Shown here piece after piece: positions 1-11,604 of a stretch of 47,262 nucleotides of DNA (positions within the stretch are counted from its first letter, which is position 1; the number at the start of each line of letters is the position of its first letter). The stretch comes from Stereocaulon alpinum (Eukaryota > Ascomycota > Lecanoromycetes > Lecanorales > Stereocaulaceae), in the NCBI GenBank assembly GCA_018257865.1, contig JAEUBA010000141.1, forward strand, positions 1 to 47,262. The letters run 5' to 3'. Below the pieces are notes generated by a model, which was not told the DNA's origin, made no database searches, and was given only the letters and a program-made list of their open reading frames with translations. Position numbers and translations under genes: made by a program.

Positions 1-13
1 ATACTATAGTTTC

Positions 14-131
14 TCTTACGGCTAGGAAAGGTATACTACGTGTACTATCTACTGGTTTCATAAATAATGTAATAGAACACCCTCATTAGTATATATAGAT
101 ACTAGAATAGGCGTATAAACCAATCAATCAA
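14..131 (+). repeat. Left copy of the window-end inverted repeat
   Basis: These 118 bases match the reverse complement of the last 118 bases of the window without gaps. I count five differences. At each one the left copy has TA where the right copy has CA or TG: position 18, two within the GTATAC at 31-36, one in ACTAT, and one in TTCATA. The similarity stops at the inner edge, after CCAATCAATCAA. Unlike the adjoining DNA, this block keeps several CA and TG dinucleotides. It may be a terminal inverted repeat of one large unit. It may equally be the end of a repeat family that extends outward from both sides. The sequence alone cannot decide. Confidence 0.9.
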
Positions 132-324
132 CCTCTATACCTACTTCCGACGTAAGGGGATCGCTATTTCTAGGTATAATTTAATATATAGAATAAGACT
201 AGTCGATTTAGAAGGTATCTAGCGAAGATTAGAGAAGAAATAATATAGGTATTAAAAATATACTATACTAAAACCTAACGTAATCTAGTCTATTAATACG
301 TATTATAAGCTAGAGTTCTTTAGC

Positions 325-1010
325 GTCTAAATCTACGCTGTAATTAACGCCTATTCTTATAAAATTCTATAGATCTATATTAGAGTCTTAGCTTATATAG
401 TAATTAGTATAGTAAAGTAATATTTAGACTATTTAGTAGAGGTAAAAACTATACCTAACGTAATCCGGTCTAACTAAGGGATAGAGACTATTCTTATTAT
501 AGACGCTTACTAGTAGTTATATTATATATAAGAGGACCGTGCTAAGGACCTAAGACCTTTTAAGAAGTATTAGATATTTAGAAAGAGTACCGTAAACTAA
601 AGAATTAAGGCCTAGTAGATATATCTATAGTCTTCTATACTATACCGCTAGGTACTCTTCTTTAATATCGCGTAAGAAGAAGGATATTATTAATATAATA
701 GGCTTTATAATCGCCTAGCTTACTACGCCGTCTATATATACTTAATTCGTAAAGAAGCCTTTAAATTTATAGAGAACTAGAATTCCTATAAGATTCGTAC
801 TTAGAAGAACTATCCTTATACGGTCTTTAGTAAGCCTTAGTATCTCTATAAGTTCCCTAAACCTCTAATAGAGAAGTGCGCTAGTATACCTAATCTAAAG
901 CTTATTAAAAAGCTGAGGGCGGAATTATAAGCCTATAACGTAGACGAATATTTACCGCTAGTAACTAAGGAGTAGTGCTACTAAAAAGCTCTAAAGCTTA
1001 GATATAACTT
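325..1010 (+). pseudogene. Dead DDE/integrase-core transposase remnant
   Basis: One plus-strand frame stays recognisable despite many TAG/TAA stops. It resembles the integrase-core (RNase H fold) family found in fungal repeats. Landmarks in that frame are INAYSYKIL (Asn codon at 346), VIRSN followed by a stop and GIET (Asn codon at 472), and STVN-stop-RIKA (Lys codon at 607), followed by two TAG codons where the family has Trp-Trp. Family members carry Asp, Asp and Glu at these three sites. Each loss fits a TpG to TpA change. The frame continues weakly to about 1340. The protein would be inactive. The family assignment comes from motif spacing and could be refined by a profile search. Confidence 0.6.
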
Positions 1011-3049
1011 AGATACGCTAAAGGCTTCTAATATCCTTACTACTAAAATAGGGTAGTAACTATATAGTCCCGTCTATATAAAGCTTAGGGAGGTAATTCG
1101 CTAATATATTATTTTAGGTATAGAACTAATCCTTACTAGTATAGAGACCCCTACCGGAGTAGGGTAGTAACGACCTTTTTAGACTATAATAAATACGTTT
1201 TAGAATACTTAAAGGAATAAGGAGCCTAAAATATTTTAGAATTAGCTAGATAATAAGCTTATACCTAAGTCTAATAACGAGATCTATTCTAAGGCGGCAG
1301 ATTTATATATAGGGGGCGAAGAGGCTCTCTAAGATATACTAAAATAAGTTTTAGATATAAAAAGTATTATAATTAATTTCTTAGCTCTATTCCTTACGTA
1401 ATTACCTTAAGTAATAATATTAAGTAATAAAAAAATAATATATTTCTAAACGACTAATTAACTAATTATATATAATAGGTTAATAAGATATTATTATTTC
1501 CTTTTTAACCCTCCTTACTAAGACCCTTTTTAAGGTTCCTATATAGTTATTATATATAGGGATATTATAGTATTATCTTTAGACCTTACTATCGGTAAGG
1601 TACTATTTTAACTTCTTAGCTTAGTAGGTAGACTAACCTATATAGCGCACCTAACTACTAGTATTATTAACTACGGGAGTACCTATTAATACTTAGCCCT
1701 ACTTATACTATATCTTTCCTAGCACTAAAAACTATTAATAATACCTTATATCCCTAGCGTACTTAATAATCTTAAAAGAGCTTAGTTTAGGCTACTTACT
1801 ACTACTTTTTTAAAGAAAATTAATTAGGTATTATAAAAGTTATAGCGGTTATAAGTTTTAGACCCCTCTCTTAGTATTCGTTAACGTCCGCTATAGGGTT
1901 TTCTTCCCTATATACCTCTAAGGATAAACTAATATCTTTAATATAGAAGAGATTAATAACTACTAAACAGATTTATATATTAGTACTAGTTTCTTAAAGA
2001 GAGGTGTTAAAATAATAATTCAGAATTAAAAATATCGAAAATACCTTAAATATTCGTTAAGTTCTCTACTCCTAAAGATTTCTATATACTAGCGTTAGTA
2101 TAGGCGCTTAAGATAGATAATATAATAGTTTTTAACTATATTAAGCTCTCCCCTTACTACCTCCTTATCTATATAATTCTAATATAATCTAGAGTACTAT
2201 AAGCACGGTTATTATCTAAAGTTTTAAGAAGATCTATATAGAACTAAGGGCGTAGTTATTCCCTGCTAGAAATATCTCCTTCGAGCCCTTTATAGTAGAA
2301 ATTCGACTATATCTAAGATATCCTACTATCCTAAATCATAATTAAAAGACTAGGTAATTTTCCTTCCTTAAGTAATATCCCTAGATCCTTCCTTAACCGC
2401 TAGTAATAAATTCTACTATACGCCTACTATAATATTATCTCCACTAAGACGGTTTTACTTAGAAAGAGGTGGAAAAGACTACTTTACTATAGTAAAACCT
2501 AGTAAAGGTTATAGTAGTAATTATTTATACGTTAGTTCTAAGGATAACTATATTAGAGAGAGTTAAGGAGGTAAGGTAAGTAAGTCCTATAAATATATAT
2601 TTTTTACTAATTATTTCTAAGAACTACGCCTTCTATATAAGGGTATAATACTTATAGCGTTAAGATATACTGCTTTAATAAATAAGACTTATAGCGCTAT
2701 AACTTCGCGCCCCTATATTAGTAATAGCGTAGTATATACGGGGATATTATCCTCCTCCTCCTTAAGCCTATATCTTATCCCCAAACCTACCCACCCCGGA
2801 AGTAGGATAGTAGCTGAGAAATAGCTTATATCTATTATTCCTTATTAGTAATATTATCTCCGTACTACTACTAACGATTACTAGAGGACCTATATTAATA
2901 ATCGCTAATATAGTTAGTATAATATAATATTATATTATATAGTCCTAGCTAATATATTTAGGAATTATACTTTATACTATCTTTAATATAAAGATTAATT
3001 CTTTAGAGGATTAGATTTATAATACCCTTTTTACTAATTATAGAGCTGG

Positions 3050-3850
3050 CGCTAAGCTTATCTTTAATAACGTAGTAGGGGTTAATAGGGTCTAGATCTC
3101 TCCTAGGATTTAAGGTAGTAGGTTATATAGTATACCGGTAATAATAGGAGATACAGCTAATTCTCTAGTATAGGTATATAACTTTATACTATATATTAGG
3201 CTTAATAGAGCTAAGGAGAAAGAGCTATACTTAATCTATAAGATAGCTAAAGACGACCCTAAGGCAGTAGAGGCAGCGGATAAAGAAGAATATAAGGCGG
3301 AGAGGTAAAGATATATTCTAGTAGAGGCTCCTAAGAAGTATATAGCAGCGAAGGTTCTAGCGGTAAAGGTTTTAGTAGCGAAGGTTTCTAAGATACCTAT
3401 AACTCCGTAACTAAAAGGGAAAGGAAAGTAGAAGGTTAAGGAAGAAGAAGAAGTTAAGAAAGAAGACCCTATAGTATAGGTTATAGAGAAGTTTAGTAGT
3501 CTTAAATCTCTTAAGGTAAGTTACTTCCTTAAAACTATATAAATATCGCTAATTATATAAAGAATACTAATAATAATATAATTAATATACTAATAGTATT
3601 ATAAGGTAAGAAGCGTCCTTATTCGCTATCCTCTACTATTAATCCTACTAAGTCGAAGACTGGTGCACGTAAGAATAAGAAGAAGAAGCCGTAATATTAG
3701 GTATAATAGCGATAGTAGGGTATAATCGAATATCTCTAAGACTACTCGCCCTTAATATACTATTATAGTACTACTCTAGGGTCTAATCTAAGGCTTATAT
3801 ATTATATTACTATCGCTACCGACCGTATTATTATTATTAATATTTTTTGA
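3050..3850 (+). pseudogene. Lys/Glu-rich coding remnant, family unknown
   Basis: A plus-strand frame around 3195-3540 reads as a highly charged protein with few stops. It includes KEKELYLIYKIAKDDPKA, an Ala/Lys/Val repeat (AAKVLAVKVLVAKVSK) and KVKEEEEVKKEDP. A second open stretch near 3610-3850 is also basic (GARKNKKKKP) and may be the same protein after a frameshift or intron. All stops I noticed are TAA or TAG, as expected after RIP. The composition would suit a structural or nucleic-acid-binding protein of a transposon. I recognise no domain. Confidence 0.35.
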
Positions 3851-4585
3851 AGTTACAAATATTAACTTATAGGTAGTAAAGTAGTATATATTAAAGAGTA
3901 GTATAGAATACGCCTACTTTTCTAATAATATAATTATCTAACTAATTAACTAATCCTTCCTATATAGTATTACTCTATATAGTCTCTAGCTACTTAGGTA
4001 TTTCTAATACGGCTAGGCTAATACCGCTACTACTAAGTCTACTACTATTAACTATAGGCCCTCCGTAACCTATATTTCTATATATACTTAATAGCAGTAT
4101 AGATTACTAAGTACTCGCTAGGTAGTACTTTAACTAAGGCGCTAGTAACGTATAAGGACCTCTATAGTAATACGTATATATATACTTATTAGTATATATT
4201 ATAGGCGGGCCTTCCCTACCGCTAGCTAGGGCGGAGACCTAGACTATATAATAGCAGGGTGGAATCGTAACCCGCCTAGCTACTCGCAGATATAAGATAG
4301 TATATAGAAGGAGGGCGGGAGGCTAGTAGGAGGTTATCTTACCTATAGGGAGTAGTCAGCGCAGTCTACTATATATTATTAGTAGAGATAATATAAGTAT
4401 TTCACCTATTTCCGGCGGCGATATATATAGTAGCGGGAGATAATAGCGTATAGTTCTAACTACTAGTAAAGGTTTATTACGTATAGAAATAACTATTTAA
4501 GTTACTTAATAGATAGTTAATAGCTGGTAGTAGTATAGTTACTAGATTATTAATAATTATAAATATAGTAGGGTAGGTTTTCAAA

Positions 4586-7104
4586 ATTAAAGTTGAAAAT
4601 ATTTGATGTGACCACTTGCCTATTGCGGCACACCGTAACTAACCCTAATTTGAGCTAGTAGCTCCACGCCCACCGAGGCCCACTTCGTGGGCGCGCTCCA
4701 CAGATAAAACCAAATTTGAACACTAGATAGTACCAATAATCATAGAAGGAACAGGTCGAGAGTCTTTACGATCCTATTTCCGTAGGACAAACCCTAATCT
4801 CAGCCACCGAGTGCTTTGCTTACTTTACACTCACTGTACTTTGCTTTTCCCGTATGGAACTTACTGCTGAACATTTGGACACACCCGAGTTCAGATAACG
4901 TGTGCATGGCCGACTGAGTGTGTGTACAGAGGGACCCGGATGATGTCCAGAATATGGACTTCTGAGGGTTATACCTGAGGTAGGTCGTATCAAGATACGC
5001 GTCCTCATTGCCAAAGCCGGCCGCATCGTCTCCATCTTGTGCAACGGACTATGTTATGTGAACATAGCGTCAATAGAGCTAAAAGAGCATTCTTTGATCT
5101 CGGACAAGAGCAAGAAGGCAATCAGCATTCAGAACAACCACGGAGTCAAACCTACTCAAACTGACAAAGGCAGTCCATCTTGATACCCATAGCCCAGCCA
5201 GTCATACTGATTCAGTTGTCCTGGGCTCGCAGCTCGGTAGGGGAGTTCTTGATAGGATTAGAAAGTCGACGATTCCCCACAATTTTGCCTTAGCGCAAGT
5301 CCGAAAAGAAAATGCTTGGTGATCGCTGCACGTGCGAACCTGCTCACTTTGGACGGCTAGCCTCGTACAGACTGGCAGTGATAAGATTGGCGGTCAAGAG
5401 GTCAACAACGCCACGGATAAGACGACTTCCTCTGACCGGACTTGTCAACGATCCGAGTCCTGTCAATCATGCCAACGCTCTCAATTGTAGTCACTTCATC
5501 AGACATACCATTTGCTCGAGACATATATAGAGAGCCATTTTGAAAAGGGCAGAGAAAATGGCAGTCACGGCCGTGATGTCAGTCCCATATGCCATGATCG
5601 TGGCCAGCCTCAGAGCCAACCTTGGCATCTAAAGTGAGGTTTGACGTTTACCGGACGACCGAGTAGGTCTCTAGCGAACTCGGTGGGGGGCCTAGGTTTA
5701 TTTTCGTGGCGCCATATCGCAGAATTTGTGTGATCTCTTGAACATGGCTGGTGATTCATCTTATAGAAGATGTTTCACCGCATCTTTTGCTCCTCTAGTA
5801 TGTCTTATTAACACAAGACAAGGAGTCGGATTGGACAATATGTTATTACCAAAACGGAGAAACAGATTGAGAAATCGTTGGAACGCAAGTAAGTCTAAGC
5901 TAGCATACAAGGAAAGTCACCAATGTTGATGAAAGCAAGTCCGAACGATATCCAACAGGCGACACAAAAACCGAAATCTAGACTTTATTAGCCAGGCTCT
6001 CTAAATCAGCCTTCCGGATGAGACTTATAAATTGCGATAGAAACATCCCCAAATCCAAAACGGTGGTGAGCGGTAGGCATGACCGAGGCTAAGACGGGTT
6101 TTATGCTTGTTAAAGTACCAGTCCCATGACCAATTACCATACAGGCGACGAGTACAAAAATCGAACCTCAGATTGTGTTTATGGGATAACCTCCGATCAC
6201 AGAAAAGCCCGTTAATACGTCCAATGCGATCAGCGGCCCATTCGCCAACCAATGCACCAACAATGGTGGCGCGATAGGACTATGTACCATTTTCACAAAC
6301 AAACCTGTTCGAGAATCTAAGGTATCTGTAAGGTGTAGGCGAATGTCAGAGGACTTCTGTATCCTCCAAAGTGCGTAATGCAGCATAGGTAAGTGAACTC
6401 TTACAATGCCCATGGCTGGTCAATTTGGTATGGAAATTGCATGATTCTAGGTTTCAAAAGCTCTCGTGCTGAACCCGAAGGGCGTGATCGTAGCTTGTCA
6501 TTGCTACCGTTAGAGTTGAATGGTCAGGCCAGCTTGATGCCGCCCGCCATAGCGTGACCGGGATCTTTGAGCTTCAAGTCGCAAGACCCGTATATATGGT
6601 AAGGAGACCGTCCGTCGATAGGTTCCGTCGGTAGTTGTTAGTGAGAAGATAGGAAAATTCCGCATCTCCGGATTTGTGACGGATATGTTTAGGAGAGACT
6701 TGATTCAAGCTCGTACAGTACTCCAGTAAAGCCATCACTGAGTCATCTCTTCAAGTCGGCGTTGACACAAGACTACACCAAATTGCAATATGCATCGCCA
6801 CGGAACGAAACATCAATCTCCGCTTGCGGCTCCGCCATCAGCAAAATGCCCGTGATAGCAGCAGAAAGGCTTGTAGATACTGTATCCAGGTATGAAAAAT
6901 CCACGCTGGGGTCGCCGAAGCCTTCTGTCTATTAATGAAATGTCGGTCTATACAACTAAAAGCGCATCTTGCGTACATATAGGCTCAATGGACTTGGTAG
7001 GTATACGAAAGGCTTGAGCAGGTAGCATACGTCCAGCTCATCGTCAACCTTGATAAACGCAGGGCCACGATTGTCTCCTTCTCGCGAGGAAAATGAACGC
7101 CTCT
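4586..7104. other. Sparse stretch next to the left repeat island
   Basis: Composition is normal here, but I can build no intact gene. Just inside the boundary are a 13-base palindrome at 4652-4664 (GAGCTA/TAGCTC) and a hairpin at 4678-4692 (GCCCAC, TTC, GTGGGC). Single ACCCTAA motifs occur at about 4637 and 4790. The possible transporter relic at 5930-6330 is listed separately. Other open frames are under 100 codons and show no family features. Confidence 0.5.
5930..6330 (-). pseudogene. Possible MFS sugar-transporter relic
   Basis: On the minus strand near 6270-6210 one frame reads IVGALVGEWAADRIGR. This resembles the loop 2-3 signature of major facilitator sugar transporters (D-R-x-G-R preceded by a hydrophobic helix). 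Directly downstream a neighbouring frame gives a hydrophobic stretch (GSIFVLVACMVIGHGTGT), also transporter-like, but only after a frame change and past a stop. I found no flanking exons that would complete a 500-residue transporter. If the reading is right, this is an old fragment. The match is short and could be coincidence. Confidence 0.3.
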
Positions 7105-9212
7105 TCACATTCTGACACTAGCAGTATTTTGATTCGCATCGTGATTTATCTGCAACATTTCACGCGTCAAAAGACGATGTCTTAGGATCCAACCCTCGGG
7201 CCCAGGATGACCCAGCATGAACATGCGTCGTGCGACCTCGAACCCACTTGAGTTGGCAATCACGTCGAGCATCCGAATTAACCATCGCAACTCTCTTTGC
7301 ATATTGTTAACAGTGAAAGCCATACCACTGGAGCTGCATGTCAGCAATTGCCGGACGGGAACTTCATCCGAAGGATGCTCACCTGGCATGCAACGGCCAG
7401 ATCAAGGAGTAGGCACCTTGGCTAGCATGCTCATCGAGTAGGAAATAATCAACGCTACGCATTGATTCTTTGGCTGCGTCGAGATACATGAGGTCATTCC
7501 CCGAGGGCATCGTGAGAGGGTTCACTTTTGGGGGCTCCTCGTTTGCTGGTAGTTCCGAGAAAGCGATTTCTGCAATCTGGCTAGGACCGTTATTGACGGT
7601 GAACGCGAGGGACATTATAAGTGAAAGGACAGAATTGTATAAAAGAAACTCATGCGCAATTGTAACGTCCGTGAAGTAGATGACCGTATCACACATCGGC
7701 TTCAGGTTTTCATCCACAGCCCGACTCGTGTTCGGGTCTACGGGTACCTCATATGCGACTGGACCATGGTGTGACGCTTCCCAGTCCCAGCGCCAACGGT
7801 ACAATTTCTTCAACTGTTTTTGGAATTTCTCCCGCAAGAGTCTACTCTGCGCCCTTAGCTCTTCCTCGTTTGTCACGACACCCTTAAGGTTATCGAAGTC
7901 TTCCATCACTCCCCCTAAAGGAGCAAGAATGTCGAGCAGCTGCTGGTGAGGAGTCTTTGACTCGGGGTGTTTACTCCAGGGAATTGTCATCCACTCTTGT
8001 CTTTCGAGGAAGGTTCGTTCTCTTTTCATGATTGATTGCAATATCTGCCAAGCATTATTATGACCATATCTGGCCAATCGGCAAGGGATTTACTATTCTA
8101 GCTCTGCTCAGAGTGAAGTATCTGTCTCCATAATTAGTCGAATATTCAGGTATGGCTGCTAAGGTGTCAATTGCCCGTGATCTGGATATTCCTGATGTCT
8201 GCGTGGCCCTCGTAGCTGGATCAAGCGCCCAGCGCCGCCTCCGTGCTCCAGAAAGCCAACGTTCGAAGTGTAGGCGATACTCTGAAGATAATTTAGTATT
8301 CATCAAGCGGAGGACCCGAAAATGAACCTCATATAAGTAAAGGGCCATTGTAGCCGACACATTTTCATGATCATAGCATCTATCAGGGTCTTCGATAGCA
8401 TCACGTAGTTGTCGCAGACTTATAATATATAGGGAAGTCGCCGTGTTCAAGATCTCTTGGCGGTTGCCATGGTGACCTTGATGATTGTGAATATGTGGTC
8501 CACACTGCGAGGTGCGTCAGAGTCTCACGTGCAAAGAAAGCCGTTGCCAAAGCTTGTAGAGCCGTGTAGGACACGTTCGAAGGTTGACTTTTCAGCGCAT
8601 GTGTGAACCATGACCTGTGTGTATATCCCTGTCAAGATGATCAGCCTACATCTTCGATCAAAAGCATTCCGTATTTACCTTCGTCTCGCTAGCAATAGGT
8701 AAGAAATGCTTGACCATGAACGAGAGGTAGTAATTCTAAACTTTGTTAGTGCGTTCCGGTGAGAGAAAATGCATCAGTCATTCTACGCTATTGAAAGGAG
8801 AGAGACCACGTTGGACTCGATTGCTGAAGTCAAACACTAGCTGTGCAGCATCCGCACTAGGCGATTGGTTTCCATTCCTTTCTGGGAAAATGCTTGCGGA
8901 GCTTGAGGGCAACATTGAACCACGAGACGACGATCTTGACAGGTTGAGCCCTATGAGTATGCAAGGTTAGCCAGCGAATGACACCAGTCGTGAACAATGG
9001 CGTACCTTGGTCGATCCATTTGAAGTTGTTGGCATAACCTTCACAGATCACGTGAGCGTTCTGGCATCGCTGACAACGCGGCTTTTGCTCATCTGAATAG
9101 AGGATTTAGCATGATGCACCTAGTAGAGTAACAGATGGAATGTCAAGTCACCGCATTTGACTTTCCTTCTCCTACACGTGCCGCAACCCTTCGAGCGCCC
9201 TGTGTTTACCAT
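7105..9212 (-). CDS. Zn(II)2Cys6 fungal transcription factor
   Basis: Eight exons read on the minus strand give 580 residues: 9212-9152, 9092-9006, 8950-8787, 8735-8679, 8628-8529, 8476-8094, 8044-7383, 7333-7105. The seven introns are 49-59 nt and all keep frame. The first ends between the third Cys and the following Asp of the zinc cluster. Residues 10-37 give C-x2-C-x6-C-x6-C-x2-C-x6-C, the binuclear zinc cluster that binds DNA in the nucleus. A Ser-rich linker follows, then a long helical region (LRQLRDAIEDPDRC, MALYLYEV, RTFLERQEWMTIPW) typical of the fungal-specific regulatory domain of such proteins. The first ATG in frame lies just before the cluster. The fifth intron (8528-8477) has an AAG acceptor and is the least certain. 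The target genes are unknown, and no metabolic cluster adjoins it. Confidence 0.85.
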
Positions 9213-10236
9213 CTCTGAGGTCGAGCTCACAGGTACCGCTGTGTCGCCCGTACTTACACTTTATGCCTCAATCGACACTTGGAATCAATAACGAAGCTAA
9301 CATCGATAGGTTTCGTTGTCAAGCCTTTAACACCATATATAATGCTCTTTCCGATGTGGACACTGCAGTAGGTACGTATACTAATCGCATATTGCCATAT
9401 CAGAGGTCGAGAGACTCAGCCGCACAGTAAACCGGTTAGGAATTCCAGGCGCTATCAGGGGGTTTGTATTTAGATAGTCGAACCGAGGTTTACATAAGCT
9501 AGATCGCTAATCCGCTCCCTCACGCTCAGAAGCTCGTCATCATCAAGAAATGTCTGAAGTCGAAGCAATTGTCAAATGGGATCAGCATCACCATTGCTCG
9601 AGCCTCATCGCGCCAGCACATGAGCAATAGCCAAATAGCGGCAGTGCTAAGCTCCCACCATTGAGGCGTACTCTTGGAGGGCCCCGCCCGAACGTCAAGT
9701 CAGCCTAGGTGATCAACTCGAACATCTCAATCATCTGAATCTCCCAGCACTGTATTATTCAAATGGTTTAGTAGGAATCAGTCTTCAGCCATAACGTGCA
9801 CGCCTTTTCAGTGGAAGATGTATTACAAATGGGAAAATGTGCAGTCCGAGCAAGTCGACATCATTTTCGACGAGCAAAGGTAAAAAATATGTAGATAGGT
9901 ATTGTGTCACTCACGATAATAGCAGGCTGCAATGATCGAGAAGCTTGTCCACTTTCGGCATCTGCAAGTTTCACCTTGGATAAGGAGCACGGGTTGTTCG
10001 TCTTTCGTTTTGTGTAGGTGTCGTAGCTAAGCTTTGTAACTCTGAGAATGAGACAATTTGGGGAACCTTTCACTCTGCATTAACATGCAGGCCTACTGCT
10101 GCTCGAGCCAATCATCTGGTCTGGCCCCAGTACTCAATGCACTTGACCCGACAACAAGAAAATAGGCTATCATCGGCAAACAGTTGAGGCATATGAAATT
10201 GTTGTATTGTGTACTGTTGTATAGGATGCTACACTG
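9213..10236. other. Upstream region of the zinc-cluster regulator
   Basis: This is about 1 kb between the start of the transcription factor and the 3' end of the CCCH gene, both on the minus strand. It would hold the regulator's promoter. One 70-codon minus frame at 9861-10073 has no recognisable features. I see no RNA gene or repeat. Confidence 0.5.
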
Positions 10237-11604
10237 CTATATACCATCATGGTGTTTGCTCTCGGGATCTGTGCTGAATGGTGGGAGCTTTTCTGCGGAC
10301 TGGCTGATTAAGGATAGACCCGTTAGTGGGGTATCAACAATTTCCTTGCTCAACAGATGCATAGCAGGCGGGAATTTGCACGTTCTCCGAACGCAACGGA
10401 AATCCTTGGTACAATTATGGCCATAGAAACAATTGGAATCACGGCACCCAGTCCCATTTTTGCAAGGCGTCTGTCGTGTGAGCACACGCAAAGCAGTCAA
10501 TTCCTGCTCACTGATCAGGCGGTGCTGAAACCTGCACGGATATCGATGGCCATTGGACCAGCGGCAATGGCCTCGAAGACCGAATTCGTTACATAACTTA
10601 CCAACTCTCACAGCAGTCTTTAACGCATCCGAGACTTCGAGGAAAGGATCGATCCGTTGGATAAAGCGGTTTTGGAATATTCTGTGAAAGCTCTGGTGAG
10701 GTGAGTCATTAGGTACTGGGTAAGGAGGTGATTCCATCAGGATTCGTCTCAAAGGATTCCATCCGGAGGCTGTTTTGAAGATTCCAGGGGCGAACTTCAA
10801 ATCCAGCAGCTTATCCACAACGCCCGCTCTTTGGGGTTCCTCCAACAAAGCAAGGTATGTTTCCGTCATGCATCTATATTGACTGATCGTTGGATTTGCG
10901 AAAATGATACGCTTGCAAGCGTGTGAGCTCAAACCGCGTAGAAATACTTCTAGAAGGACGTCAACACATATAGGGGACACAGTCTGTACGGGACAAGCCA
11001 TACCTCCTGGCCAGTGAAGACCACGTGAGCCGATATCCTGAAAATAGCAGCCTTCGCCCGAATGCGAATTGAAACCCCTGCAGAAGCCCTGGAATGTCAG
11101 GGCACTGCCAAACCCCTGCCGGGCGTACCACTCGGCCAACTTTGATACGTTTGCGTAGGCGTAGACCAATATCCTAAGGTCCTGTGTCTCGAAACCATTA
11201 CGGTTGAGGTATTCACGAACATCCATCTGGATCTCTTCTGCAACCTGCCGTCCTGTAAACCAGTTCCCCGTGGTCCATTCATTCTCAAACTACCCGACAC
11301 CTTTAGTAGTGAAGAAGACGCACTAAGCAGAGACCTTTCACACTTACATGAAGACAGTCACAGTCGATGATGACCTGTACGAATGTCTCCGTATGCTACC
11401 CATGGCTATTTAGCCATCCACCTTAACGTGATGACCGCGAGGGGAACTGACCTTCTCGTATTGATTGTATGTTGGGCGTAGGTTTCCACGCTGGGTACGA
11501 TAGATACGAGCTGTTGCCGGTGATTCCGTTGGCAATTGTGTTGTAATTTCAGATCTTGAGACGGCACTGGAGTACCATGACACCGAATCCTTGTTGCGAG
11601 CCAT
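10237..11604 (-). CDS. Tandem CCCH zinc-finger protein
   Basis: Three exons on the minus strand (11604-11452, 11374-11348, 11289-10237) give about 410 residues. The middle exon has only 27 nt and encodes VIIDCDCLH, matching the start of the N-terminal domain usual in this fungal family (hydrophobic strand with acidic residues, then FENEW). The C-terminal third carries three Cys/His knuckles: C-x8-C-x9-C-x3-H (CNEFGLRGHC...CRFQH), C-x5-C-x4-C-x3-H (CKNGTGCRDSNCFYGH) and C-x5-C-x4-C-x5-H. The family is conserved in filamentous ascomycetes and probably binds RNA. Its precise role is not known to me. A further 54-nt in-frame intron (11003-10950, GTATGG..CTAG) may be spliced out, shortening the protein by 18 residues. 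The ATG at 11604 is the first in frame after a stop, but an upstream exon cannot be excluded. Confidence 0.8.

Larger units (their letters stand above)
1..4585. repeat. Left RIP-degraded repeat island
   Basis: The stretch is rich in TA, and CA and TG are almost absent on either strand, while CG and CC persist. This is the classical RIP product, where CpA becomes TpA. Because TG is missing, ATG, TGG, TGY and TGA codons nearly disappear, and TAA/TAG stops break every frame. Composition returns to normal abruptly near 4585. The block holds at least two dead coding remnants, listed separately. The remainder is repeat sequence I could not classify. Confidence 0.85.

Noticed and set aside
8736..8786. 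Two in-frame stops (TGA, TAG) in the zinc-cluster regulator, suggesting a RIP-killed pseudogene
   Set aside because: Both stops fall in a 51-nt segment with a GTAGAA donor, a CACTAAC branch point and a TTTAG acceptor. Removing it keeps frame, so it is an intron and the gene looks intact.
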